Part shown: piece by piece, positions 1-9,983 of the stretch
How positions within the stretch are numbered: the first letter of the stretch is position 1
Layout of the letters: the number at the start of each line of letters is the position of its first letter
Source: Chlorophyllum brunneum
Taxonomy: Eukaryota; Basidiomycota; Agaricomycetes; Agaricales; Agaricaceae
NCBI GenBank assembly: GCA_963576785.1
Contig: OY756149.1
Coordinates: forward strand, 558,001-622,000
DNA length: 64,000 nucleotides
Direction: 5' to 3'
Notes under the pieces: model-generated
What the model was told of the DNA's origin: nothing
What the model saw: only the letters and a program-made list of their open reading frames with translations
Database searches by the model: none
Position numbers and translations under genes: made by a program

Positions 1-1006
1 GTTTCACCCGCTGGACTTGCAGCACTGCCGATTATCTCCCCGCTTGGCCCTTCGCCTATTGACTTAGATACTAGCTTTGATATCCCCGAGGCGCGGCAAC
101 CATTGCCTGATTCTCCCCCGCTCTCCCCGTTTACCGCCCATGAATCACTTGACGATCAGAGCCCACAATCGTCCCTCACCAAGCCGGTGGAGGGACCACA
201 AAGCCGGAGCACAAGTCGCCTTGGAATACCTCTAGAAGATGAGGGCATTCTCTTTGCTCCTGCGAATGGAAATGGCAGTATTAGATTCTACGACAACTAT
301 CCAGAACTCTCTTCTCCATCTTCTCCCCGGAGTTTCGTCACTTCGCATCAAGAGCTCCAGGAGGAAATGCAGGATACCCTGGCGACTGACTTGGGTGGTG
401 ACCAGAGCAGGAGCTCCTCCAGAGCGGCTTCGGTGCGCAGCGATCCAGTGGCGCCCGAGATCCTCCACGAAGCTGGGCCAGGTACTTCCCTTCCCAAATG
501 AACACCGGTTAATTCATTGATCGTCTTCCTGTTAGATGTAACTGTGTGGTCACCTTCACCCGCATCTTCACCGGCGCCTGCTACTCCGAAAGCCGAAGAA
601 GACATTATTCTCGTTCCCGAAGTGACTTCCTCTACCCAACTAAACACCAGCTTTAGCAAGCAGCACCGATTGGTTGCTCCTTCACTCGGCGTCACACCCA
701 ATATTTCCATCGCTTCCACTTCTGTGTCGGAAGGAATTGGGGGTGCAGGATCCTCGTCGAGTTTGCCATCTCTCCAGTGTCGTGCATGTAGGAGAGAGAC
801 GCCTGATGATATCACGGCGACAATGTGTGGACATGTGTTCTGCAACAGGTATGTCTGATCACACGTTCGAAGTCTATATTCTCATTGACTAATCAACTTG
901 ATCTTTTAGGTGCATCGTTGATGCAGTGATCAAAACGTCGCGCTGTCCGTTTTGTTCGACGCCGACACTCTTGTATTGCTTGTTCCGTCTTGACCTTACC
1001 ACTTGA
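1..1006 (+). CDS. RING-finger (C3HC4) protein, 3' end of gene
   Basis: The gene enters from the left edge, so its start is not seen. The visible part is a Ser/Pro-rich, probably disordered region followed by a C-terminal C3HC4 RING finger: paired Cys in LQCRACRRE, then MCGHVFC, a Cys-x2-Cys knuckle and a final CPFC. Two introns fit, 482-535 and 849-909, both GT..AG. The second splits the RING between CGHVFCNR and CIVDAV. The reading frame then ends with LLYCLFRLDLTT and TGA at 1004-1006. RING fingers of this type usually recruit E2 enzymes, so an E3 ubiquitin-ligase role is inferred; substrate and cell location are unknown. The next gene (iron permease) converges on it from the right. Confidence 0.8.
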
Positions 1007-1345
1007 AAAGGACGCTTTATGGTGCGAAAATATTGTGCTTTATGATGAGAATATATCTTCGACCCGTAGGTTGAGATAGCATAAAGCTGGACTACGCTCT
1101 GTAGCACGATAGTCATCGAAAGTACTATCACGATCTAGATGCTAGGACCTTGAAGGTCAATAAAGGTGTAATTTTTGTACACTAGTTTTGTACACATCAA
1201 ACCAAAACACGACTTCTTGACAATGGACTACTTCACATGAGGGATACATAATTCAGACGATGGAGAAAAAGAGATATATCATAACATTTGCTAAGTTTAG
1301 CGGAAACAGGAATAGTAACGTCTAATGACAGATTAATCATCGCGT
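1007..1345. other. Convergent 3' intergenic region
   Basis: About 340 bp between the stop codons of the RING protein and the FTR1-like permease. It is AT-rich and presumably carries both 3' untranslated regions. No further gene or repeat is visible. Confidence 0.6.
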
Positions 1346-3045
1346 TCATCTCGTTAGTTCGTTGATCGCCACCTCGGGTGACTTTTCTTTTTCGTGATCG
1401 TGATTGGCAACTTTCTGTGCTCTCCTTGCGATCCTCTTCTTCGCAGCCGCTGATTCCAAACCGAAGAGTTTGGTACGACCCTAAAACATACTCAGAACTA
1501 GATCAAAAACACAGTAAATCACTGACCTCTCTAAACTTCAAGAAGACCAAAACAGCGATGACCGCAATCCAGTAGAACACATATGAAAGTACCGTTCCAA
1601 CTGATTAACGAGATTCAGTAACATGACATCAAGCAGTTGCTGATCAGGTGAACATACGTGAAGCATTGTTGGACCAGCCGAAAATAGCTGTGAAAATCGT
1701 CCATCCTTGACCGGTGGTATCTGAAGACGAACAACAGTCAAGATGCCAAACGTTGCCTCGCACGTCGTAGGAGCCAGGCCCGGTTCCTCCAGCATCATCG
1801 ACGTCGCTGCCTAGGAGTACGTTAAAAGCATGCCCCTCGAAGTTTCCTATGGCTTTGCTGAAGAGGCCCGCTCCAATGAGCAACAGTAGGTTTGTCATTA
1901 CGACAAGGAAAACGGCCAGTGCTGTAGAGGAAGGTTGGTCAAGATATTTTGAGTATTGATTCTAACTGGTGAATAATGGATAAATCTTACCTGTCCTACT
2001 GGCGAACTGGTAGATGAGGTATCCACAAACGAGCCCACAGATGATGCCTACAATGGCTGCGATAGGGATTGACGTTGCTGGCTGACCAAGCGATACGCCG
2101 CCCACGAAGACAACAGCTTCCAAACCTAAGGATACGGGGCGGCATTTCATTTCGCGTCGCCGACCGCAAAGTTTTATTAACGGTACCTTCGCGCATCACT
2201 GTTATCAAGGGTAGCATGAGAAGCACCCATTTTCCTGTAGTGGCTTCCTTGTCCACCTCTGGAGCCGATTTTGTCAGCTTCCGCGATTAATTACTGTCGA
2301 AACTGTAACTTACTATTGCCATTGAAAGCCTTGGTAAGCTTGACCCTCCATTTTACTTTGGCTGAAACGGACGGATCAGATCGTGAGTTTCTTTATATTT
2401 CAATATTTCCGCTTACCCCTATCCATCTTCAGCACAGAGACCCCCATAATAAAGATCATGAGGGAGGCAATTAAGTTGAAGATACCTGGACGAAGAGAGG
2501 GTGTTTGAACGTTGTAGAGATGAGGTCAGGAGAGTATGTAGTAATTACCTTCCCATAGCTCCTCCGACTTTGACCAGAGATCACTTGCCCGGGTGAACCA
2601 GACAGCGATAAACCTTCGCCTGGGGTCAGTAAGGCCTTTGGGGACTTTTTGACTGAGACTTACGCAGCTCCAATCGCTAGGGCAATGAGTAGTCCTATAC
2701 CTGCCCCGAGGAAAACCTGAGGCAAATGTAATCAATTTGAACAGCATATCAGGCTCCTTTGACGCTCACCTGAATGCGCATCCGCCTTAAGAGCCTTCGG
2801 CGCTGGATGGTGTCATCTTCTACAAGATCGGAAGTCGAACGAGGCTGGGAGGAAGAGCCATTCTTGCTGTCGGAATCTGAGTTATCTACATTCCTGCTGG
2901 GCGAGGTCGAAGTGGGCGTAGAGCTCTTTTCAGTGAGGACGAGCTGTTCGACAAGACTAAGCAACACAGATACGATGATTGCTGCTTCCAAAGTCTCTCT
3001 AAAGACGATGAAAAAAATAGGGACTGAGAAGAGGTTTTTCGCCAT
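1346..3045 (-). CDS. ftr1: High-affinity iron permease, FTR1 family
   Basis: Plasma-membrane iron permease that takes up Fe(III) produced by a partner ferroxidase. It starts at ATG 3043-3045 with MAKNLFSVPIFFIVFRETLEA, carrying the first R-E-x-L-E iron motif. The second motif, MREGLEAVVFVGG, is formed across the junction of the intron whose acceptor lies near 2130. Further exons encode membrane segments (VFLGAGIGLLIALAIG, IFNLIASLMIFIMGV, AAIVGIICGLVCGYLIY, ALAVFLVVMTNLLLLIGAG) and a last one near 1540-1610. The tail is basic and ends ...AINELTR, TGA at 1346-1348. About nine short introns give roughly 390-400 residues, usual for FTR1. A Ser-rich loop (about residues 40-75) lies between helices 1 and 2. 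It is divergently transcribed from FET3, as in many fungi, and the shared promoter holds GATA-type sites. The first motif reads RETLE rather than REGLE. Confidence 0.93.
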
Positions 3046-3205
3046 TTCGGAAGGGCTGGGGGCGAGAAGTTGGCCATGGTTTCGGCTTAAAAGCCTAGTG
3101 GGTTGTCCCTAGTTCCTGGCCAACCCGATTACTTCAATTCTAGTGCCCCAAACTAGGCGTGCGGATACTATTTTTGGACAGAATTCCCACAGGAGTGGGG
3201 TTCTA

Positions 3206-3214
3206 ATCTGATAA
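3206..3214 (+). promoter_or_regulatory. Iron-GATA site ATCTGATAA, copy 1
   Basis: Exact ATCTGATAA on the plus strand, 161 bp upstream of the FTR1 start. It matches the extended ATCWGATAA site of iron-regulatory GATA factors. Confidence 0.8.
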
Positions 3215-3231
3215 GACGATATCGCGGTGAA

Positions 3232-3240
3232 TTATCAGAT
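3232..3240 (-). promoter_or_regulatory. Iron-GATA site ATCTGATAA, copy 2
   Basis: Exact ATCTGATAA on the minus strand (TTATCAGAT on plus), 17 bp after copy 1 and facing it. Confidence 0.8.
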
Positions 3241-3252
3241 TGTTGGGCTGTC

Positions 3253-3261
3253 ATCTGATAA
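3253..3261 (+). promoter_or_regulatory. Iron-GATA site ATCTGATAA, copy 3
   Basis: Exact ATCTGATAA on the plus strand. Copies 1-3 form a cluster within 56 bp. Confidence 0.8.
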
Positions 3262-3474
3262 GATCCGAAGCCGCCTACATCGGAAATGCTCGGGCGAAGA
3301 CCTCTTTTGGCCTCGGCTTCTGTGCGCCATGACGTTTATCTCAGCCCATAGGGACCTCAAGAAGGTATTTTGAAGGCTGAATGCTTTCGCACTTGGCAAG
3401 GCCAGGTTCCGGAATTTCCCTGCATTTCTCACATTTTATTTTTACTCCGTTCTTATCGCAAGCTGTGTTGCCCC

Positions 3475-3483
3475 TTATCAGAT
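3475..3483 (-). promoter_or_regulatory. Iron-GATA site ATCTGATAA, copy 4
   Basis: Exact ATCTGATAA on the minus strand (TTATCAGAT on plus), nearer to FET3: 123 bp before its ATG and about 63 bp before its TATA box. Confidence 0.8.
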
Positions 3484-3545
3484 AATCACCCCAGAAGTTC
3501 GTCTTCCCCTGGCCTAGCCGATGTGGGGTGTTTCCTCGCCTTGCA

Positions 3546-3551
3546 TATAAA
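3546..3551 (+). promoter_or_regulatory. TATA box of FET3
   Basis: TATAAA lies 55 bp clear of the FET3 start codon, a spacing usual for fungal promoters. No equally good TATA box is seen on the FTR1 side. Confidence 0.55.
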
Positions 3552-3606
3552 GTCCTACTCCCGTTAGGAACCCCATATTGGCCTAACCGCTCCCCTTCAG
3601 GGCATC

Positions 3607-6017
3607 ATGACTTCGGCATTATTTTTTCCTTCGATATTTCTTCTCTCTTGGCTCAGTCTAATCTCCCCTGTGTTTGCGGGGGTTCACGAAGTATGGTGGG
3701 ACATCACATACGTTCAAAACGCAAATCCAGACGGGGCATTTGAGCGCCGTGTCATTGGCGTCAACGGGACTTGGCCGTAGGCTATCTTCTAGTCTAAATC
3801 CGTTTCCCACACTCACTACTTGAACCCTCAGACCACCCCCCATCGATGTGAACACGGCTGACTCTCTGGTTGTCCATGCCCATAATTCCCTGGATCAACC
3901 AACGTCTTTGCACCATCATGGAATGTTCTTCAACTCCACCTCGTGGATGGACGGTGCTGTCGGTGTTTCAGAATGGTTCGGCTTGAGGCGATTTTTTCAG
4001 TTCCCCGCGACTGACTTAATGTCCCCAGCGGCATACCCCCTAACGGTGATTTCGACTATGTTGTCCCAATCAACTCCTCTGGTCAATGGGGCACCTACTG
4101 GGTCCATGCCCATACACTGGTCAGTCCGTTTACCGGTCGATGTTTTGACTAAGAATAGCTAATTGAGGATCTACCTGTGACAGGGTCAATACGTGGATGG
4201 ATTACGAGCGCCATTGATCCTCCATCCACTAAAAGAAGTACATACCTACGATGAAGAATTTACTGTCGTCATAGGAGACTGGTATCATGACCAACACGTT
4301 GATCTCTTCAACAAGTTCCTCAGCATCTCCAACCCTGGTGGTGCCGAGCCCGTTCCCGGTTGGTTCTGCAGTTCCTCTCCCAGACTAATAACATACTCAG
4401 CCAAACGCAACAGATTCGGCGCTTATTTACTTTGCTCGGAACGCTACTTACCTTGGACCCATTCCAGGATCTTCCCCGCCTCCCGTTACCTCTGCAGTAG
4501 GATTCAACGAGAACGCGACTTTGCCATTTGAGCCTGGCAAGACATATCGCCTACGGATTATCAATACATCTGGCTTTGCGGGGTTCTTCTTTTGGATTGA
4601 CGGTCATGACATGCGTATCATTGAGGTTGACGGTGTAAGATGATTTTTGTTCATTACAGGATCCCCAACTCATACGTTTCCCCATAGACCGACGTCGAAG
4701 AACATCCAATTGACCTTATCGGTATTGCCGTCGCACAACGCTACTCCGTGCTCGTGACAGCAAGGAATGATACCTCTAATAATTGGGCAATACATGCCAA
4801 TATGGACGTTGATATGTTCGACGAAATTCCAGATGGCTTGAATCCAAGTAATGTTCTCTCATCGTCCAAATAAAAACGCGTTGACCATATAACCTCCAGA
4901 TGTGACATCCTCCATCACTTATAGTCCATCGGCGTCGCTGGAAGACTTGGGATTCGTGGACGCGTACCATGCTGTTGACGACGTGTCCCTCGTCCCCACA
5001 GAGAAAATCCCTCAACCAAAAGTAACCAAGACCATAGAACTCGAGGTTATCTTCGATACTATGGATGACGGCACCAACCGAGGCACGTTCAACTCTGTGG
5101 TATACAATGCCCCTCAAGTACCGGCCATCCTTTCGTCGCTCACCTTAGGAAACAATGCGACCGTGGCACAAGCGTACGGTCCTCAAAGCTTTGTTCTGAG
5201 TCATATGGACGTGGTCGACATTGTCGTCAAGAACGCCGATGCCGGAAAACATCCTTTGTATGTTTTTGTTATACTTACTGTCTTGTCCTGAGACCAATTC
5301 CGTTTCAATAGCCATTTACACGGACACAAGTCCATGCTCGTAGGACGATCACAAGACTACACGTCTACAGATCCGACGCTTAATCCTCCCATTACCGAGG
5401 GCCAGGCTAATCCCATGCGTCGGGACACGGTGCTTATTCCGTCAATGGGTTCTGTTACCCTGAGGGTCGTGGCTGACAACCCAGGCGTCTGGTTCTTCCA
5501 CTGTAAGTTTGTCTCTTTCTCAGTTTTGGCTATCGGCGGAGAGTGACGAATACTTCCTCAGGCCACATCGACTGGCATCTGGAATCAGGTCTGGCTTTCC
5601 AGCTCATTGAGGCACCACTAGTCGCCCAACAGCACCAGAGTCAAGTTCCACAAAAATTGAAGGATAACTGTCAAGCACTTGGAAAACCTATATCTGGGAA
5701 TGCGGTTGGAATCGCTTCAACTACCGACCTTCAAGGTCTTCAGGTCGGTCCGTTCCCCCAGAACTTGGGTTGGCACGCAAAAGGAATTGGCGCTATGGCT
5801 GGGTGAGTCTGGCTTCTGGAGTCGCATGCTAGTTTGGCTAATAATCGATCAATGTAGATGTGTATTGACTGCCGCACTGGGGATGGCATCCGTTGTGTGG
5901 TATGCACTCGGTGGGTATATTTCTGAGGAAGAGATAGAGGAAGAGGTCAAGGACAAAATCAGTGCGAAAGAGAAGAGAGGCCGGTTTTTTGGTCTGTTCC
6001 GACGACAAAACGTCTAA
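3607..6017 (+). CDS. fet3: Multicopper ferroxidase, Fet3 family
   Basis: Cell-surface ferroxidase that oxidises Fe(II) to Fe(III) and hands it to the FTR1 permease. ATG 3607-3609 opens a signal peptide (MTSALFFPSIFLLSWLSL..SPVFA). Copper-ligand motifs appear in order: SLHHHGMF, WVHAH in the next exon, HPFHLHGH (split by an intron near 5260-5310), and FFHCHIDWHLESGL (split near 5502-5562), with the Cys-His-His trinuclear/T1 arrangement and Leu rather than Met at the axial position. About eight introns are present; one joins TG to C to give VSECGIPPNG. Many N-x-S/T sites suggest glycosylation. The last exon supplies a membrane helix (CVLTAALGMASVVWYALGG) and a charged cytosolic tail ending FRRQNV, as in Fet3 proteins and unlike secreted laccases. 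Length is about 600-630 residues. Divergent pairing with FTR1 and shared GATA sites support the assignment. Confidence 0.93.
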
Positions 6018-9000
6018 GGGTTTGACCAAGTAATGTTATAATCTGTATCATAAACTTTGTTTGCTAGCCTTGTCATGTCGATATTATGCCGTGGACAGTT
6101 ACCTGAGGTCTGTAACACATTCGCATACCAGGAACGCTGAACACTCCACCGGACCGAGGAAGGGCGGCAGCTTATAGGTAGATCAAGCCCGTGGCTTTGA
6201 ATTTCAACTTGGAGTCGCCTCTCCCCTCTCATAGGGCTCCCTCACGATGGTTAGAGACCCGCGATACTTGCACACATTTTATAACACTGGCAAAAAGGGT
6301 CGATATTACTATTAAGGGTGTTTGGCGCCAGGATCACGATCGCGTGGGCAAGAAGGGACGGATGTCGCTCTAGAAGCGGTTCTTGACTGAAAATCCCGCA
6401 CCAGCCCGCGCACACATCAATTGTTCGTCTTCCAATAAGAGCGTGTGATTTGTGCTCCTCCAAACCTCTCCAAGGGATCATTACCCATCCTGATCATCAG
6501 AACATCAAACCTGAGAGTGAGAGACCCTTCATTAGATGAACCGCAACTCTCGGTGCCGTAGTTCGTTGTTGGTCAGCTGTATATCCACCAACCAGGTAAC
6601 TCCGTTGCGGTCCTATTTGGAATCAATCAGTCAATCAACGGGGGAGCTGTGACGACATATCCCAGATGTCGAAAATGCGGGTGTCTGTCTATGTACACAT
6701 AACATTTCATAACCGCTTATTTCGTGAGTTCCAAACGGACTGCCATTGTAGCCGACGGCGGCTTGTGGTTTTATTGTCTTTCCGGGTGGTCTCTAGAGCT
6801 GTTGTAAGCGATGGTTGAGCTCTAATGACATATTCAGAGAGGTCTTTTTTTTTTGAGTGCTAGCCGCGCTAAACAAGAATTCGTGGGAGACCGACGCGGA
6901 TTCAGGACCAGTTAAGTTATCACTACACTTGCGACTAAAGGACTAAGTGACGTGGACGCCTGGGGGTTGGCATATACTAGTATCACGGGATTAGCATATA
7001 TATCACTCACTCTGGTAACCTTGCTCCACTTCTGCGTCGACAAACCCCATCGAAACAGGTTTTACCTGATGTCTTGCCGGGCTTATCCCTCGGTTCTCCT
7101 CGGTACATTATGTATATGTTCTTTTACGGCTTGAATGGAGTAATAGTGGGCTTTCCTCAAATTGTATCCTCCTAATACCTTTTGGGTGGACTTCGTACCC
7201 ATGGACTTTCAGAGAAACTCCGACAAGTGTGTTGACGGCGGCGCGGGAGGGCCACACCCGCCACAGATGTGTAGAAGCAGTGAAAGGGAGCCCCACTCAA
7301 ACTCAGAGGAAAACTTAGGAAAGTTTGCCACTAGTGGCGAGATAGTCCAAGGGTACTTTGTAGAGACCATACTCGGGCCCGTGAGAGAAAGGCTTTCGTG
7401 CGAAAGCTTAAATCCGAACCATCCTCGCTCACGGGTGATAGTGATTTAAAAAGACTACAGATCTAACGAATTGCCGCCGCCCCCTTGAACGACGCCACTG
7501 ACCAGCTGTGGCACATTCTTTGGTGGCTGAATACTCTTTCCCACTCGTCTACACAGCAACGGCGCTAGTAACTAAATCACTTGAATCCCGGGCTATTTTT
7601 TGGACAAGATCCATGTGCGCCAGCTCTGGAGTTACGAGTACTTTGTGTTTCACGGAAACATGGGGCCTATGTCTACCTAATCCCCACGCGGGATCCTGCT
7701 TGATACACTGGTTTGTCGTTGATAAATGAGGCAATCCCACATGCCAACTTTACCGAAAAGGCACCATCAATCTTTGAGCGATGAAGCGAGGAATGAGGCA
7801 CGAGCTAATTCCCAATCTATCGTGTACTCACCTCTGTATCACATCTTGGCACTCCCACATAATTGCTGAGATAAGTATGGATATTTGGAAGGCACATGTT
7901 CGCCTATCTTTCGTAGCATTCGAACTAAAACCCCTGCCGACCACTCTCCTTCCGGGGTTGGAAGAATCTCAGTGGATATCGCTATGTAAGTGTTGATCAA
8001 AGTGATTGATGAACCCCATGGTACGAGATCTCAGAAGGACAGTAGTGTCTTTTGCTGGCGTCTCTTTGTTATTGTCCAAGATAGCCTTGAAGCAATTAAG
8101 TCCACTACCATGCTGCCCGCTCCGGACCGCGGCACTGAACCGCCGGATAAATGCGAGACGGAAGCCCAATATTCCGTACTTTTGAATTTCGAGGAGACCA
8201 TGCGTCGACGCATAAATATCGGAAAAGAACAGCGCTCTGATCGGAACGGGTTTTCCCAGTTGCTATACTCTTTCTATGGATACCGTCATCAGAACCTCAG
8301 ATCTGTTGGACAACATACAGGTGCTGCCATCAGTGTTCTCTACTTTTGTTTTGTGATGAGACATGGGGACCGGTCTTTAAACTCCTTCAACAGACGAGTA
8401 TCTAAAGTAAGACGGCTTTAAGTCCGCATAGTTTACAGTTAGGTATTATTGGAGCGGGCGGCTGCACTAGTTGATAACCTCTTGTCGCCTCCGTCTACGG
8501 CCGACCACTTTATGAAAACGTAGGACGAGCGCGCATCTGAAAAATCAGACGTGTGTGGTGCCAGAGGGCAAGATCCCGCGATGTTAACAGACCGCTAGAG
8601 GTCATCACTTCTAACTTCGGGATCTTATGTCCTGTTATAAAAAGGAACGGAAGGTTGCGGTGTTTTCTCAACTGATAAAACATATCGAATGTGGGGTTCT
8701 CGGGTCACATCGACATCAAGCAGCACCAATTGACGACCTTCATAGGCCATCGATCACACGGTGCAATTCTAGAATTCTACTAGGCTTCTAGGGAGTACTC
8801 AACGCTCAATGTTCAACAATGATGCAAGATGAACAACTTCTGGGATCAATATTTACTTTTTAGATTCTTCGCTAAAACTACCTCTACTATTCTAAAAAAC
8901 CCCAACGTGCAACTACGAGATGGTGTAGATGGAATAAGACGGATTGAGATACGACAAACCATACGAACATAGGATAGAGATGATCTGATTATGCGAAGTA

Positions 9001-9983
9001 CAAAATCAATGATACAAGAAACACCAAGACACACAATGGATGTGAGACGTCAACAGAAATGATTCAAAGATGTGAGAGTGGATTGAGGGTAGTGCCGCGA
9101 CGAGAGGCTGAGGGTGGGTGGAGGGTGTGGTTGTCCGAAAGACCAAGGGCGAATCCGATTCCGAATACTAAAAGACAGTGAAGGATACAGCGACAAATAG
9201 TACATAGCCAAACGACACACGATGTGTCCAGGTAGTACAACCAGAAAGGTTCCACGAGAATCCAGGGGAGGGGAATCCGAATCCGAAAAGTAGAGCGAGG
9301 AATGGAAAAGGTAGCCCTGTTCCAATTTAGGTCCAGAAAACATCAAGAGGGTTTCAAAAGAGGCCGGAAAAAGCGATGGCGGCCAATCACAAACGAGTGT
9401 GTGGTTCCAAATAGTGGCGACAAAAGGGGAGGAGAGAAAAATACAGAATGAAAGAGTGACTTGGAGAAGACATTTCTTGTAAATGAGTGACGATGACGAA
9501 ATCGATTAAATGAGCGTGTGGGTTGTGGGCGTTAAAGGAATGTGGTTATGATGGTACAAACGTGGCCAGAAGAAACCGGATGGGTGTGAGTTTATGTTGT
9601 CGCGGTAGACGATCCAGAGTGATCCAAATGGTAAATCCATGTGCGGGTGTAGTTGTCCCGTCCTCCACGTGGACGGGCAATAAAAAAGAATAAAACAACA
9701 ATAAAAACATTCAGAAAGCAAAATAGGGATAGCAACGACGAAGGAAAGGAAAAGAAAAAGGAAATCTATAAGAGGGGATGCTTGTGATTTTATTTTGACT
9801 GCGAACCGAAAGCGAGATATGTGACAGATGCATAGCTTTGGGATTGGACTTGGAGCATGAGGGAGATTTGTTGACGTGCAGATGCGAATGTATAGACCAA
9901 GGAGAAATGAAAATGAAAAAATTGTCAATGCAAAAAATGCGAATGTGATGAGATTTTTGGCGATAGTGGGAGGTTTTGTGCAT
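6018..9983. other. Gene-poor region, about 4 kb
   Basis: No convincing gene was found. Open frames here are short, on both strands, and lack domain-like composition. A T12 run lies near 6844-6855. From about 9,040 to 9,980 the plus strand is purine-rich, so the minus strand is pyrimidine-rich; this probably holds the 3' untranslated region of the RRM-like gene ending at 9984. A GAATCCGATTCCGAAT palindrome-like run lies near 9152. Some of the region may be a decayed repeat, but no terminal repeats could be seen. Confidence 0.5.

Larger units (their letters stand above)
3046..3606. promoter_or_regulatory. Bidirectional FTR1-FET3 promoter
   Basis: This 561-bp intergenic region separates the divergent start codons of the iron permease and the ferroxidase. 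It carries four exact copies of ATCTGATAA (two per orientation), one extra CTTATC core at 3452-3457, and a TATAAA 61 bp before the FET3 ATG. ATCWGATAA is the known recognition sequence of fungal iron-responsive GATA repressors (SreA/Sre1/Urbs1/Sfu1 family). I infer repression of both genes when iron is plentiful. Confidence 0.85.

Noticed and set aside
7990..8421. 143-codon plus-strand frame
   Set aside because: No ATG context, domain or exon partner is convincing; isolated in a gene-poor region with overlapping frames on the other strand.
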